A stretch of DNA of 64,000 bases from Arion vulgaris (GCA_020796225.1 CM036761.1:34492928-34556927), one strand, 5' to 3'. Shown: positions 11,553 through 22,439, numbered from the stretch's first letter. The notes: generated by a model not told the origin, from the sequence alone. Translations and numbers: made by a program.

Positions 11553-11809
11553 GGACCGTGTGTTTGTCGGGCTCGCAAAGGAGCAAAGAATAGTAACACT
11601 GTGACCTACAAGGCATGTCGTAAGAGGCGACTAGGTAGGGGCCTAGGGAAGCTACCTAGTAAATAAAAAGCGTCACAGAAATCGGATGTGCTGGCCTACT
11701 TGTAGACGCATAACTGGCCAAAGGTACAATCGCTCTTAGGCTCGGTTCACATACAAATCACAATAAGTGGTTAACAAGTGGTGAATATGGAGCATTCGAA
11801 CAAGAAAAG
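11553..11809 (+). mobile_element. SINE type B, full length
   Basis: A 257-bp retroposon with the GCATGTCGTAAGAGGCGACT head shared with SINE A but a different body (TAGTAAATAAAAAGCG, then GCGCATAACTGG-type block). Flanked by 12-bp duplications ATACAGTTCATT (11541-11552 and 11810-11821). Relatives are at 38055-38300 and 54127-54296. Confidence 0.9.
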
Positions 11810-12816
11810 ATACAGTTCATTAATTAACATATTAGTGATGTGATGACTAACAGAAGATGAACAACAGAGAAGAACATCTTATAACGCAGGATAAATATCT
11901 TTCTGTTATAAATACTTCTGGAAACATTTCTTAATTATTGGTTTCATGTCAATATCATGTTTTCTTTAGCTGAAATTAGTTTCTCATTAACTATACCGCA
12001 TTGATTAGTATCAGAAAATGAATATATTACCCAGCCTGAAACTTGTATCACAATCTGATCCTTAAATTATTAAAACATATTCTTATAATACCTCATTGAC
12101 AGATGCTGAACAGAAATAAAGAGCAGAAAAGGACAGGCGAAAACATCGTTCTGGAAAATAGGAAGCATTATATGCAACAAGTCATTGTCACTTGAGATCA
12201 AAATGCGAGTTATTCAGTGCTACATAAAACCAATAGGCTGTATTCTATCTCCGCTATTGTTTGGAGTGGCCATTGACTGGGTGATGCGAAAATGTTGCAG
12301 GGTGAAACTGGCATCGATTGGATAGAAAATAGTCAACTAGAAGATTTGGATTTTGCAGATGACATTGCATTGTTGAGCAGAAACAACCAAGATATGCAAG
12401 AAAAACAGACAACTTGTCATCTATAGCATCAAAAGTTGGACTGCAGATAAGCTATGAAAAAACAAATATAATGAAGACACGTATGGCAAGTAACGCAAAT
12501 ATCACCATGGAATCTAAAATGATAAAAATAACAGAGCAGTTCACCTATTTAGGTAGCAATTTTGATTGCACAGGAAATTTTAAAAAAATAATTTATGATA
12601 CGAATTGGCAAAGCAACATCAGCTTTTAAAAATCTAAATACAATATGGAATTGCAAATTATATAGTATTAAAACTAAATTACGAATTTTCAATTCAAATG
12701 TTGTATCAATCATAACATATGCTAGCGAGAGTTGGAAAATGACTAAAGATATAGAAAGCAAGTTGAATGCATTTGAAAATAGACGTCTGCAAAAAATAAT
12801 GAATATAAAATGGAAC

Positions 12817-12829
12817 GAATTCAGGAGAA
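12817..12829. repeat. target-site duplication, left copy
   Basis: GAATTCAGGAGAA, repeated exactly at 14495-14507 on the far side of the RTE-like insertion. The uninterrupted site is seen in reverse complement at 32470-32482 in another copy of LINE B. Confidence 0.95.
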
Positions 12830-14494
12830 TGGAAAGGATAAGAATGGAATACTATTGACAACAGAAAGGAACAAGAAATACGATGGACAGAGCATTTTAA
12901 AGAATTGTTAAATAGACCACCGCCAACGGTAGTAGCAGACATACCAGAGCCAACAGAGGAATTAGAAATTGGCATTGAAACACCCAGCCGGGATGAGATC
13001 ATTACATCAATTAGATCTCTTAAGAATAACAAGGCACCAGGGAATGATAACTTAAACGCAGAACTATTCAAAATAGACCCAGAACTTGCAGCTAATATAT
13101 TGCAACCCTTGTTTACTACTATATGGAATACCCAAATAATACCTGATGCATGGAACAGAGGAGTCATCATCAAGATCCCCAAAAAGGGCTCCTTGCCGAT
13201 TGTAATAATTGGCGTGGAATAACACTGCTTTCTGTCCCAAGTAAAATCTTAAGCAAAATCATCGTACAACGTATTACTGATGCTGTGGATAAGAAACTAA
13301 GAAAGGAACAAGCAGGATTTCGCAGAGGACGGAGCTGTATAGGCCAAATATTTGCTCTTAGAAATATCATAGAGCAATGCACAGAATGCAAAGCAAACTC
13401 TATATCAACTTTGTAGATTTTGAAAAAGCTTTTGATAGCATACACCGAAAGTCTATGGCGTATCTTAAGATGGTATGGAATCCCACTGTGTTTTATAAAT
13501 ATTATAAAAGCTGCTACAGCAAGTTTGCATGCAGTGTTGAAACTTCAGAACTAAAGTTTGAAGTAAAAACAGGCGTGCGACAAGGATGTGTTATGTCAGC
13601 CCTATTATTCAACACTGTCATAGATTGGGTGATGCGTAAAACAACGGAAGATAAGGCAAGAGGTATTAGATGGACGCTCACATCCACTCTGGAAGACCTA
13701 GATTTTGCAGATGACATCGCACTCCTATCTCATACACATAGAGATATCCAGGAAAAGACCTGCCGCCTTAACCAATATAGTGAGATGGTTGGGCTGAAAA
13801 TAAATCAGAAGAAAACTGAAGTAATGACTCTGAACATAGCAACCCCAGCACCAGTCAAACTAGAAGGTAAAACCCTCCGAGATACAACCGCTTTCACATA
13901 CCTTGGAAGTGTTATTAGCAATGAAGGAGGCGCTGGATCTGACATTAAAAACAGACTGAGTAAGGCACGAAGTGCATTCATGACCCTTCAGACCGCCTGG
14001 AAATCTGCCCAATACAGCATCAGAACCAAGACTAGTATCTATAACAGCTGTGTGCTGTCAACATTGCTGTACGGATCGGAATGCTGGAGAATGACAGAAC
14101 AGGATATGTCAAGACTCTCCGCCTTTCATACAACTTGTCTGCGAAAAATCTTACGCGTGTACTGGCCGACTACTATCTCGAATCAAGAATTGCTTGCACG
14201 ATGCCAACAAGAGAATATGGGCACTATCATCCGAAGACGACGCTGGAGATGGATTGGACATGTGATGCGCATGGAGACTGGCTCCGACACGAAAACTGCA
14301 CTGAGATGGACTCCAGAGGGTAGGCGAAAGCGTGGAAGACCCAAGACGACCTGGAGGAGAACGATAGAGCAAGAGCTGAAGGAAATGAATCATAGCTGGA
14401 ACACAATACAGAGGAAGGCCATGAACAGGGAAGAATGGTGTACGTTTGTTGCTGCCCTAAACGCCAAGGGCGTAACAGGCTAAAGAGAGAGAGA
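12830..14494 (+). mobile_element. RTE-like LINE inserted into LINE B
   Basis: A 1665-bp 5'-truncated non-LTR retrotransposon containing most of the RT domain, ending in a GA-rich tail (TAAAGAGAGAGAGA). It is flanked by 13-bp duplications (12817-12829 and 14495-14507). Sequence style (KAPGNDN, FVDFEKAFDSIHR, GRPKTTWRRT near the C-terminus) suggests the RTE clade. That clade assignment is from memory of the family. Confidence 0.9.
12905..14483 (+). pseudogene. LINE reverse transcriptase, frameshifted
   Basis: RT of a non-LTR retrotransposon. Frame 1 (12905-13200) holds the SLKNNKAPGNDN block. Frame 2 (about 13150-13416) holds NNWRGITLLSVPSKILSK and EQAGFRRGRSC. Frame 3 (13377-14483) holds FVDFEKAFDS (motif A), KTGVRQGCVMSALLF (motif B), and LEDLDFADDIALL with FADD in place of YADD (motif C). 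It then continues through FTYLGS, YGSECWRMTE and WRWIGHVMR to a stop. Two frameshifts and the missing endonuclease make it non-autonomous as it stands; the last 368 codons are intact. Confidence 0.9.
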
Positions 14495-14520
14495 GAATTC
14501 AGGAGAAGTGATGAAATCAG

Positions 14521-14838
14521 TTATGAACGAGCTGACAGATTGGCTGGTATGGCACAGTATCCGAGGGGATTGCAATGGACCGAAATGACATTCTTAACGC
14601 ACTGCGAGAGTCTTTTCGAACAGAAGAATTTCAGGTTGCGAGTCCCACTCGCTGACCAGATTGAGAGAGATGAGTGTCAAGATTGGTGCAGCCCGTAAAG
14701 AACGGCATACCAAATATGCAAAGAGACTGATTAATCAACATCGGACTGGCGTGTTGGGCCGCTGCAGGATTTGCTGAGGCGGAGATCGGAGCACCTATGG
14801 ACATGTCTGGAGTACTATGATGATAGTCCTCTGATAAC
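14521..14838 (+). mobile_element. RNase H-type LINE 3' fragment inserted into LINE B
   Basis: A 318-bp 5'-truncated fragment starting with an ERADRLAG RNase H block and ending with a RSEHLWTCLEYYDDS-like terminus. Exact 12-bp duplications TGATGAAATCAG flank it (14509-14520 and 14839-14850). It is the second invader of the LINE B copy. Confidence 0.88.
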
Positions 14839-15470
14839 TGATGAAATCAGAGACATGTCTGGTCAACCACTAGTGACAACTGTTATAAGAAGAGAAGATG
14901 GAGATATGTTGGGCACACCTTGAGGAGAAATGATCAAGGAATATCAAAGCAGACATTGAAGTGGGATGCAAAGGGTTCAAGAAGAGAGGTCGACCTAAGG
15001 AGACCCTGAAACGAACTTTGCTGAGAGAGGCAAGAGGTATCGGTCTCAGTTCCATGGATGAGATTGAGCGAGTTGCCCAGGATAGAGCGGTATGGAGAAG
15101 TTACTTGCAGGCCCTATGTAACGTATAACGGAACGAGAGGAATTATTATTATAGAACCAATACTGACATACGGATGCGAGTCATGGACAATAAACAAACA
15201 GATCAGAAACATTCTTGAGGGCCACAGAGATGTGGTTTTACAGAAGAATGATGAGAATTCCATGGACTGATAAAATGACTAATGTTGAGATGTTGAATGA
15301 GGTCAAGACACAGAGAAAGACGATCATCAACAAAAGAAAGAGGCTGTCATTATTGTTAGGACATGTAATGAGGAAAGGAGGTTTAGAACACATTGTGACA
15401 ACCGGTAAAACCGAGGGTAAACGAGACAGAGGAAGACAGAGAATCGACACAACTGATTACTTACATTTTC

Positions 15471-15840
15471 ACAACAAAACATTGACGTGGATCACACAGT
15501 AAATAGTAAAGACAGAAGGCATTGATTCTTTCAAATAAACAGCGCAACCACGAAAACATCAAGTCGTAGATGATGGTCAAAGTCAGTTCTACAATCAAGT
15601 ATATTTCATTTCTTTGGGAAAATGATCACAAATAAGAAAAATTTCTCATATTTAGCGTCTGTTTCTAGTTGTGTTGAAAATGTTATCTCTTGAACTAATC
15701 TTCATACTTGATAAAAGCGTACATTATAAGCAAGAAACACAGAATCGTTGACTGGCAAAGTTGATTATTCCAACTGTAATGGATTTACTGTCTTTAGAGT
15801 GCGACATAAAACTGAGTTGTTGCTGAAAGAATTGGTCTTT
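15471..15840. other. no gene seen
   Basis: A+T-rich sequence with no supported frame or motif. Confidence 0.4.
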
Positions 15841-15844
15841 AGAT

Positions 15845-16065
15845 GCTAAGGACGTGTATAGACGTTTTTACCATTCACTGCTAAAGACGCATTAACACGT
15901 CTGTTATTATCTCTCCTCTGTGGGCTAAAAACGGTTAACACGTTATACATTGCTACTGTCACTGCTATAGGCGTACATTCACGTTTGTGACCTAGAAACA
16001 AAGAGTAGCTATTTTTAGCTCCGTCTTCGGAAAGTATGTAGCAGCGAAAGGATTAAAAATATCAT
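15845..16065 (-). mobile_element. piggyBac-type MITE, decayed copy
   Basis: Reverse-complement relative of the MITE at 22216-22439, sharing blocks such as CTACATACTTTCCGAAG and CCCACAGAGGAGAGATAATA. The terminal CCCTTT and TTAA flanks are mutated here. Confidence 0.7.
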
Positions 16066-16379
16066 CTTCTCTCTTATGTAAACCTGTACTTCGAGTCTCA
16101 CTGACTTTTGAAAGAATCAGCAATTCTCCAAGTGCATTTGGATTCCAAGACTTAATAATCAGCAGTAACATGTTGTAAGTAAGAAATTTGTTGTGATAAA
16201 CAACTCAAACATGACTGAAAGTGTGTGGCAACTTAAACAATTTGTAAAGAATGGATTAAAAGAGTAATAAAGTGTTGTCTTCCTTTTTAAGATGTGACCT
16301 TTTTAAAATAATGTTTATTCAATTTAATTTGCACGATTTCATTGTTCCATTAGAACAGCCTTTCAACATATTAGACATA

Positions 16380-16905
16380 TTGGTTCACGTTCAAATAGTA
16401 ACGTCGCATGCATCACAGCCTGCATGTAAAGCTCTCTGTTGGTTCACGTTCAAATAAATACGTCGCATGCATCACAGCCCGCATGTAAAGCTCTCTGTTG
16501 GTTCACGTTCAAATAGTAACGTCACATGCATCACAGCCTGCATGTAAAGCTCTCTGTTGGTTCACGTTCAAATAGTAACGTCACATGCATCACAGCCCGC
16601 ATGTAAAGCTCTCTGTTGGTTCACGTTCAAATAGTAACGTCGCATGCATCACAGCCCGCATTAAAGTTCTCTGTTGGTTCACGTTCAAACAGTAACGTCG
16701 CATGCATCACAGCCCGCATGTAAAGTTCTCTGTTGGTTCACGTTCAAATAGTAACGTCGCATGCATCACAGCCGCATGAAAGCTCTCTGTTGGTTCACGT
16801 TCAAATAGTAACGTCACATGCATCACAGCCTGCATGTAAAGCTCTCTGTTGGTTCACGTTCAAACAGTAACGTCGCATGCATCACAGCCGCATGTAAAGC
16901 CTCCT
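16380..16905. repeat. 59-bp tandem repeat
   Basis: About nine units of 59 bp with core GTTGGTTCACGTTCAAATAG, then TAACGTCGCATGCATCACAG. The unit merges on its right into the minus-strand LINE family E fragment (16906-17120), so it looks like local amplification of a LINE 3' segment. Confidence 0.9.
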
Positions 16906-17120
16906 GTCTCTGCAAGTTCTCGGTCTCCTCCAGTGTCATGTTCAAGGTTTCTTTGATGTCCTGCTGCCACCACCGTCTTGGTATTTCCTTGCCTCGTACT
17001 CCAGGCACCACGCCTTCCATTACCGTTCTTTCCAAACCGCTGTGGCGTTTAATGTGGTCAAAATATTTCATCTTTCGTGACATGATGTTATTTATGAGCC
17101 AATGCTCCTTGATATGCAGG
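16890..17120 (-). mobile_element. LINE family E C-terminal fragment
   Basis: The minus-strand frame reads MSRKMKYFDHIKRHSGLERT, then a DIKETLNMTLEETENLQRQ-like block, matching fragments at 2580, 26200, 34062 and 36650. RT catalytic motifs are absent. Confidence 0.75.
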
Positions 17121-17177
17121 TTTTGTAAGATGTCACATCATTATGTGGTTTTATTCATTGGTTCTGATATAGATAAA

Positions 17178-17345
17178 AATACCGGCCACGCAAAAGGTGG
17201 ACATCAGAGATAACAGAGACGACGAAAGACTGTTTCTGAAGTGCACACACAAGCCCTTTCTAGAAATCTCTTACCTTGAAGCTGTGAGGCAAATCAAGAC
17301 GAGAAAAGAAAGAAAGACAATGTGCACAGAGAGGCTCGCTCGAGT
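17178..17345 (+). repeat. dispersed repeat K
   Basis: About 150 bp (CACGCAAAAGGTGG onward, with CTAGAAATCTCTT inside) that recurs at 37353-37505 with moderate divergence. No promoter boxes or coding capacity were recognised. Confidence 0.6.
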
Positions 17346-17559
17346 GTCTCCTTTTTGACTTGACGAGAAAGTCAAAACAGATTAGAGAATAGATAGATAG
17401 ATAAAATGCCCCACTACCTTCTCAGACCTTACGTCATGAAGTGCCTGTCACTTCTAATTTCTAGAGCTTAGTGTGCCAGGAGGGCCAATTCTTCAATCAC
17501 ATGTGGAACGTCGAGTATGGGATTGAGCCACGAACCTTCTGTGTCCGATTCAATAGACG

Positions 17560-17745
17560 AGCACCTTCTGACCATCCAACCTTTCTTGTGTTTTCGAAAT
17601 TCAATAGGAGAAAGCACTATTCTTACCATCCAACCTCTGGTGTTTCAATAGACGAGCACCTTCTTACCATCCAACCTTCTTGTGTCCGATTCAATAGACG
17701 AGCACCTTCTTACCGAGCACCTTCTGACCATCTAACCTCCTTCAC
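17560..17745. repeat. irregular tandem repeat
   Basis: Four or five partial copies of a CAATAGACGAGCACCTTCT-containing unit of about 35-50 bp. The sequence to its left (17400-17555) resembles 55995-56110 and may be part of one dispersed retroposon. Confidence 0.6.
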
Positions 17746-17826
17746 ACTATAACGTAGAAATGTCAATGGGCAATCACTTCATACTCTAAGGTCTGAAAAG
17801 ACTACAAGGCATTTTATGTATTACAG

Positions 17827-18037
17827 CCGTCCACCTGCCCAGCGTGTTCGTAGCGTGTTGGACAACAAGGGACAAGCCCTCTGTGAGTACGGTTCAATTC
17901 CGCGGCTGGCAGAAAAGCCACATGTTCTCAGATTTACGGTGTTCGTGGCACCGAACCGAAGCGTTACGATGTCCATAGCACCGAGCCGAAGAGCTGAAAG
18001 CTCAAGTGCTTCTGGATCGGGACAAAAATGTACGAGC
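17827..18037 (+). mobile_element. tRNA-derived SINE, type D
   Basis: A 211-bp copy of the SINE at 2683-2883, with B box GGTTCAATTCC. Flanked by 8-bp TATTACAG (17819-17826 and 18038-18045). The right duplication forms the start of the 41-bp satellite that follows. Confidence 0.85.
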
Positions 18038-19590
18038 TATTACAGCTAGTCAAATGAAATAAACAACAGTCAAAAATGTATTACAGTTAGTCAAATGAAA
18101 TAAACAAGTCAAAAATGTATTACAGTTAGTCAAATGAAATAAACAACAGTCAAAAATGTATTACAGTTAGTCAAATGAAATAAACAACAGTCAAAAATGA
18201 TGTAAAAGTTAGTCAAGAAATAAACGACCAATGGAGACCCTCGAAAGAAATATAAAGAGCAGAAATTATTCAGTCTAGTTCAATGAAGATTAAGCAAGTA
18301 ATGTAGACAGAGCAAATGAAGAAATACAGTCATGTATGTACAGTTATAAATGATAACAAGTAAAATTATGTAGTTAAAACCATGTCAAAATGTTTGTAGT
18401 CAAATGGGAATAAACACAGATCAAAATGTTAAGCGTACTTGATCTCAAATTCACAGTTTGTCAAATGAAAGTCAAATGTTTCGTGAAATTGAAATAACCA
18501 TCAAAACTGTTACAAAGCAATGAAAACTACAACAGTCAAATGTACGCTAGAAAAAAAAACAACAGTCATAATGTGTTGATGGCTAGTCCTGAAAGATACA
18601 ACAGTCAAAACCTATAGCCTACATAGACAAATAAACAACACAAAATGTTAAAGCCAAGAAGATGACAATCAAATGATCAGTAGTCAATAATAAACACAGT
18701 CCATGTTCACAGTAAATGATACAACATCAAAGTATTCAGTCAATGAAAAAACAAGTCAAAATCTAGTGTACCTAGTAAATGAAATAACACAGTCAAAAAT
18801 GTAACAGTTAGTCAATGAAATAAACAAGTCAAAAATGATTACACTAGTCAATAGAATAAACACAGTCAAAAATGTAGTTACAGCTAGTCAAATGAATAAC
18901 AACAGTCAAAATGATTTAAACTAATGAAATAAATAAACAACAGTCAAAAATGTATTACAGTTAGTCAAATGAAATAAACAAGTCAAAAATGTATTACAGC
19001 TAGTCAAATGAAATAAACAACAGTCAAAAATGTATTACAGTTAGTCAAATGAAATAAACAACAGTCAAAAATGTATTACAGCTAGTCAAATGAAATAAAC
19101 AACAGTCAAAAATGTATTACAGCTAGTCAAATGAAATAAACAACAGTCAAAAATGTATTACAGCTAGTCAAATGAAATAAACAACAGTCAAAAATGTATT
19201 ACAGTTAGTCAAATGAAATAAACAAGTCAAAAATGTATTACAGCTAGTCAAATGAAATAAACAACAGTCAAAAATGTATTACAGCTAGTCAAATGAAATA
19301 AACAACAGTCAAAAATGTATTACAGTTAGTCAAATAAAATAAACAACAGTCAAAAATGTATTACAGTTAGTCAAATAAAATAAACAAGTCAAAAATGTAT
19401 TACAGCTAGTCAAATGAAATAAACAACAGTCAAAAATGTATTACAGCTAGTCAAATGAAATAAACAACAGTCAAAAATGTATTACAGCTAGTCAAATGAA
19501 ATAAACAACAGTCAAAAATGTATTACAGCTAGTCAAATGAAATAAACAACAGTCAAAAATGTATTACAGCTAGTCAAATGAAATAAACAA
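18038..19590. repeat. 41-bp satellite
   Basis: About 38 tandem units of 37-41 bp, each TATTACAGCTAGTCAAATGA followed by AATAAACAACAGTCAAAAATG. Units at 18046-18200 and 18930-19590 are nearly identical. Those at 18230-18930 are heavily disrupted. The array starts exactly at the right-hand target duplication of a SINE. Confidence 0.93.
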
Positions 19591-19602
19591 CAGTAAAACC
19601 AT

Positions 19603-19788
19603 GATGCAAAGGGTTCAAGAAAGAGGGGTCGACCTAAGGAGACCCTGAAACGAACTTTGCTTAGAGAGGCAGGAAATATCGGTCTTAGTTCCATGGAGGA
19701 GATTGAGCGAGTTGCCCAGGATAGAGCGGTATGGAGAAATTACTTGCATGCCCTATGTAACGTATAACGGTACGAGAGGAATTATTAT
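19603..19788 (+). mobile_element. LINE B 3' end insertion
   Basis: A 186-bp 3'-terminal fragment of LINE B, including the VAQDRAVWRNYLHALCNV block and (ATT)n end, placed at the satellite border. 9-bp duplications TAAAACCAT flank it (19594-19602 and 19789-19797). Confidence 0.85.
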
Positions 19789-19797
19789 TAAAACCAT

Positions 19798-20049
19798 GTA
19801 TATGATCGTTTGTAGCTCAAGTGGTAGTGAGCTCGATCACAAACCCAAGCGTACTTGGTTCAAATTCCACGGTGGGCACGTTTGGAAGCAAATTCGTTTC
19901 TGTGAGATTTTTAACAAATGTAACAATAGACCTCACCGCTTAGAAAGCAATGACAAACTACTGAGCGTATAAGTGGTGCCTAGAAAAAATCAACGAGTCG
20001 TTTAATGTGGTTGATGGCTACGTCCTGTAAAGGATACGCCATGTATTTC
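19798..20049 (+). mobile_element. tRNA-derived SINE, type E
   Basis: Head with A box TAGCTCAAGTGGTAGTGAGC and B box GGTTCAAATTCC, a body of about 190 bp, ending near CATGTATTTC. AAAACCAT occurs on both sides (19790-19797 and 20050-20057). Reverse copies are at about 24020-24245, 58170-58395 and 62320-62460. Confidence 0.8.
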
Positions 20050-20069
20050 AAAACCATATACTATAGACG

Positions 20070-20805
20070 AAACATTGGTTATTGGTTACTAAACTGACGT
20101 CATTGCACTCCGGGCAGACCCATAGGTGCTCAGTCTCCCCAACAGATATCGAAGAGTATGCATACTGATGGTTCCTGTGGCTCGCTGATTAAACACACCT
20201 CTCACTCTGCCTCTAAGGCATCCAGTTCGACTTGAACAACGGGTAACTCCAAACTGCTTAAATCGCTTGATCGATTCAACATCGATTTTAGTGTCCTCAT
20301 CCAACAGAGAGTCGCGAAGAGACCGAAGAATATCCCCCTTATCCATCTTCAACTCCCCAACAATCGATGTTGCTGATGCAAGCCTGTCCGCTCTCTCATT
20401 ACCGTAAACACCCGCGTGCCCAGGACAGTATATCCACGTAAGCCGCTGGAGGTTAGAAACTTCTATAGACGACATCCACTCATACCGAAACCTGCTCTTC
20501 TGGATCTTGTGAAGCATCGACTGAAAGTCAGATACAACAATTGCTCCAGACGAAACATAACAACACAAAGTGTCTAAAGCCGAAGGATTGACTTCATTGC
20601 ACCGGGTGTTACCCCATATGGCTCGGTCCCTCTCCGCAGAAATGATACACCATAAGCCGAGAGTATTGCACAAAGAACGAGCTTCTGCAACAATCCTAGC
20701 GGTCTCTAGAAACAAATACACTCGTGAACAGAACTGCGCGAATTCGAACCACGCGCTTCAGAACACCAGGCTAGGGCATAGCCACTTAGCCCCCCAAAAG
20801 CCATG
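20070..20805 (-). mobile_element. tRNA-headed retroposon with RNase H body
   Basis: On the minus strand a tRNA-like head (20800-20735; GGCTAAGTGGCTATGCCC as A box, TGGTTCGAATTC as B box) runs directly into a 210-codon open frame with LINE RNase H motifs. It ends at the LINE 3' terminus (AGTAACCAATAACC). Head-plus-body joins recur at 29312-29545, 55003-55200 and 63333-63575, so this is a family and not a chance junction. Confidence 0.65.
20089..20721 (-). pseudogene. partial RNase H domain, LINE-derived
   Basis: A 210-codon open frame. IVAEARSL supplies the conserved Glu, VVSDFQSM an Asp, and WIYCPGHAGVYGNERADRLA the His/Asp end of the RNase H fold. The first catalytic Asp region (usually TDGS) is absent upstream, so full RNase H activity is unlikely. 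The apparent ATG lies near the tRNA-like head. Similar frames are broken at 45940, 52336, 54723 and 60003. Confidence 0.7.
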
Positions 20806-20809
20806 TAGT

Positions 20810-21285
20810 TTTACAATGTACATTAACACACTAATTGATAAAGATAATTTGATCTAAACATTGATTTACTCTGTTGATTTATTTAGATAACTTACCTTAT
20901 TCTAGAACTTTAAATTTGGTAAGATAAGTGAAAGTCATTTAGTCATTACATAATCTGACGGTTGTTATAACATAATAAACAGACTGCACCAATAACGAAT
21001 GCCACTATGATATCTCTCCAGTTTGAAATGTGCTCGCTTCTTCTTAAGTACACAAGATGTTAAGAGAACAATTTAGCCAGAAGTCAAAGAAGAATTTTTT
21101 TATAAAACTATTTCTGAACGGATTTCGTGCACACCGGGGACCAGAAAGATTTTAATGATGATAATACTGTCTGAATGAGATGTCTGTCATTATTTGGTGA
21201 AATGAGACTTCACTGTGTATTTATATTTTGTAGTGGATTGGATTACAGTGTCTTTATACATTTCTACCGGAATAAAAGAGCATTC
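20810..21285. other. no gene seen
   Basis: A+T-rich sequence with no recognisable feature before the 17-bp array. Confidence 0.4.
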
Positions 21286-21289
21286 GAGA

Positions 21290-22035
21290 TAATAGGGATA
21301 TAAGAACATAATATATATATACAAGAACATACAGGATACAAGAACATACAGTATACAAGAACATAAGAGATACAAGAACATAAGAGATACAAGAACATAC
21401 AGGATACAAGAACATAAGAGATACAAGAACATAAGAGATACAAGAACATACAGGATACAAGAACATAAGAGATACAAGAACATAAGAGATACAAGAACAA
21501 AAAGGATACAAGAACATATGGGATATCAGAGATACAAGAACATATGGGATAGAAGAACATGGGATACAAAAACAGAAGGAATACAAGAACATACAGGATA
21601 GAAAAACATGGGATACAAGAACACACAAGAACATGAAAAAACACACAGGATACATGAACATACATTATATAAGAACATACATGATACAAGAACATACATG
21701 ATACAAGAACATACATTATACAAGAACATACATGATAGAAGAACATACATTATACAAGAACATACATGATACAAGAACATACATTATACAAGAACATACA
21801 TGATACAAGAACATAAGGGAGACACGAACATAAGGATACAAGAACATAAGGGATACAAGAATATGAGGAATGCAAGAACATAACGGATACAGAACAACAG
21901 TATACATGAACACACATAATACAAGAACATACAGGATACAAGAACATGAGGGATACAAAAAGATACAGTGTACAAGAACATACAGGATAGAAGAACATAT
22001 ATGATACAAGAACATACAGTATACAAGAACATGGA
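21290..22035. repeat. 17-bp minisatellite
   Basis: About 43 units of 17 bp, GATACAAGAACATACAG with variants (AAGAG, ATGAT, TTATA at the end). The long hydrophobic minus-strand frames (VCSCIMYVL-like) are repeat artefacts. Confidence 0.93.
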
Positions 22036-22215
22036 GTGATATTTAAGTAGATTTATGAAACAGAATCTGAACTAGTTAAAGTTTGAAAGATGTTTAAGAT
22101 AAAACTAGAAGTAAATATTGTAGATATTTGAACTAAAACATCTACTACAAACAAACACTGTAGTTGTTTAAAAAAAAGATTACATGAACTAATAGAGTGG
22201 CAGTAGCATAGTTCT

Positions 22216-22439
22216 TAACCCTTTCCCTGCTACATACTTTCCGAAGGTTGAGCTAAAAATAGCTACACTTTGTTTCTAGGTCACAAACGTGAATGTACAC
22301 CTATAACAGTGACAGTAGCAATGTATAACGTGTTAACACGTCTTTAGCCCACAGAGGAGAGATAATAACAGACGTGTTAATGCGTCTTTAGAAGTGAATG
22401 GGAAAACGTATATATACGTCTTTAGCAGATAAAGGGTTA
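22216..22439. mobile_element. piggyBac-type MITE
   Basis: About 225 bp bounded by TTAA, with CCCTTTCCCTGCTA at the left and TAGCAGATAAAGGG at the right. TTAA target and CCCTTT termini are typical of piggyBac-derived non-autonomous elements. No coding sequence. A decayed relative lies at 15845-16065. Confidence 0.85.

Larger units (their letters stand above)
12236..15154 (+). mobile_element. LINE family B insertion, itself invaded twice
   Basis: A 5'-truncated LINE starting in the RT domain (GCILSPLLFGVAIDWVMRK near 12240, LEDLDFADDIALLSRN near 12340, FTYLGS near 12545) and continuing to KWNEFRR at 12829. It resumes at 14508-14520 and 14851-15154 with RDMSGQPLVTTVIRR and AQDRAVWRSYLQALCNV, ending in an (ATT)n tail. 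Other 3' copies lie at 19603, 32185 (minus), 50370 and 61975. The reading frame has several breaks. Confidence 0.85.
12107..15470 (+). mobile_element. LINE family D fragment, outer host of a nested stack
   Basis: Coding pieces at 12130-12235 (ending SLEIKMRVIQCYIKPI) and from 15155 (PILTYGCESWTINKQIRN, then MRKGGLEHIVTTGKTEGKR) join in one frame once the insertion is removed. Both are consecutive parts of a LINE RT C-terminal domain. The breakpoint carries AACCAATA on both sides (12228-12235 and 15155-15162). The copy is truncated and frameshifted. Confidence 0.8.

Noticed and set aside
13377..14483. An intact host gene of 368 codons
   Set aside because: It is the C-terminal two thirds of a frameshifted LINE RT bounded by target duplications.
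21190..22032. Several hydrophobic Cys-rich minus-strand frames resembling membrane proteins
   Set aside because: Created by a 17-bp minisatellite; the same peptide occurs in all three frames as the unit is not a multiple of three.
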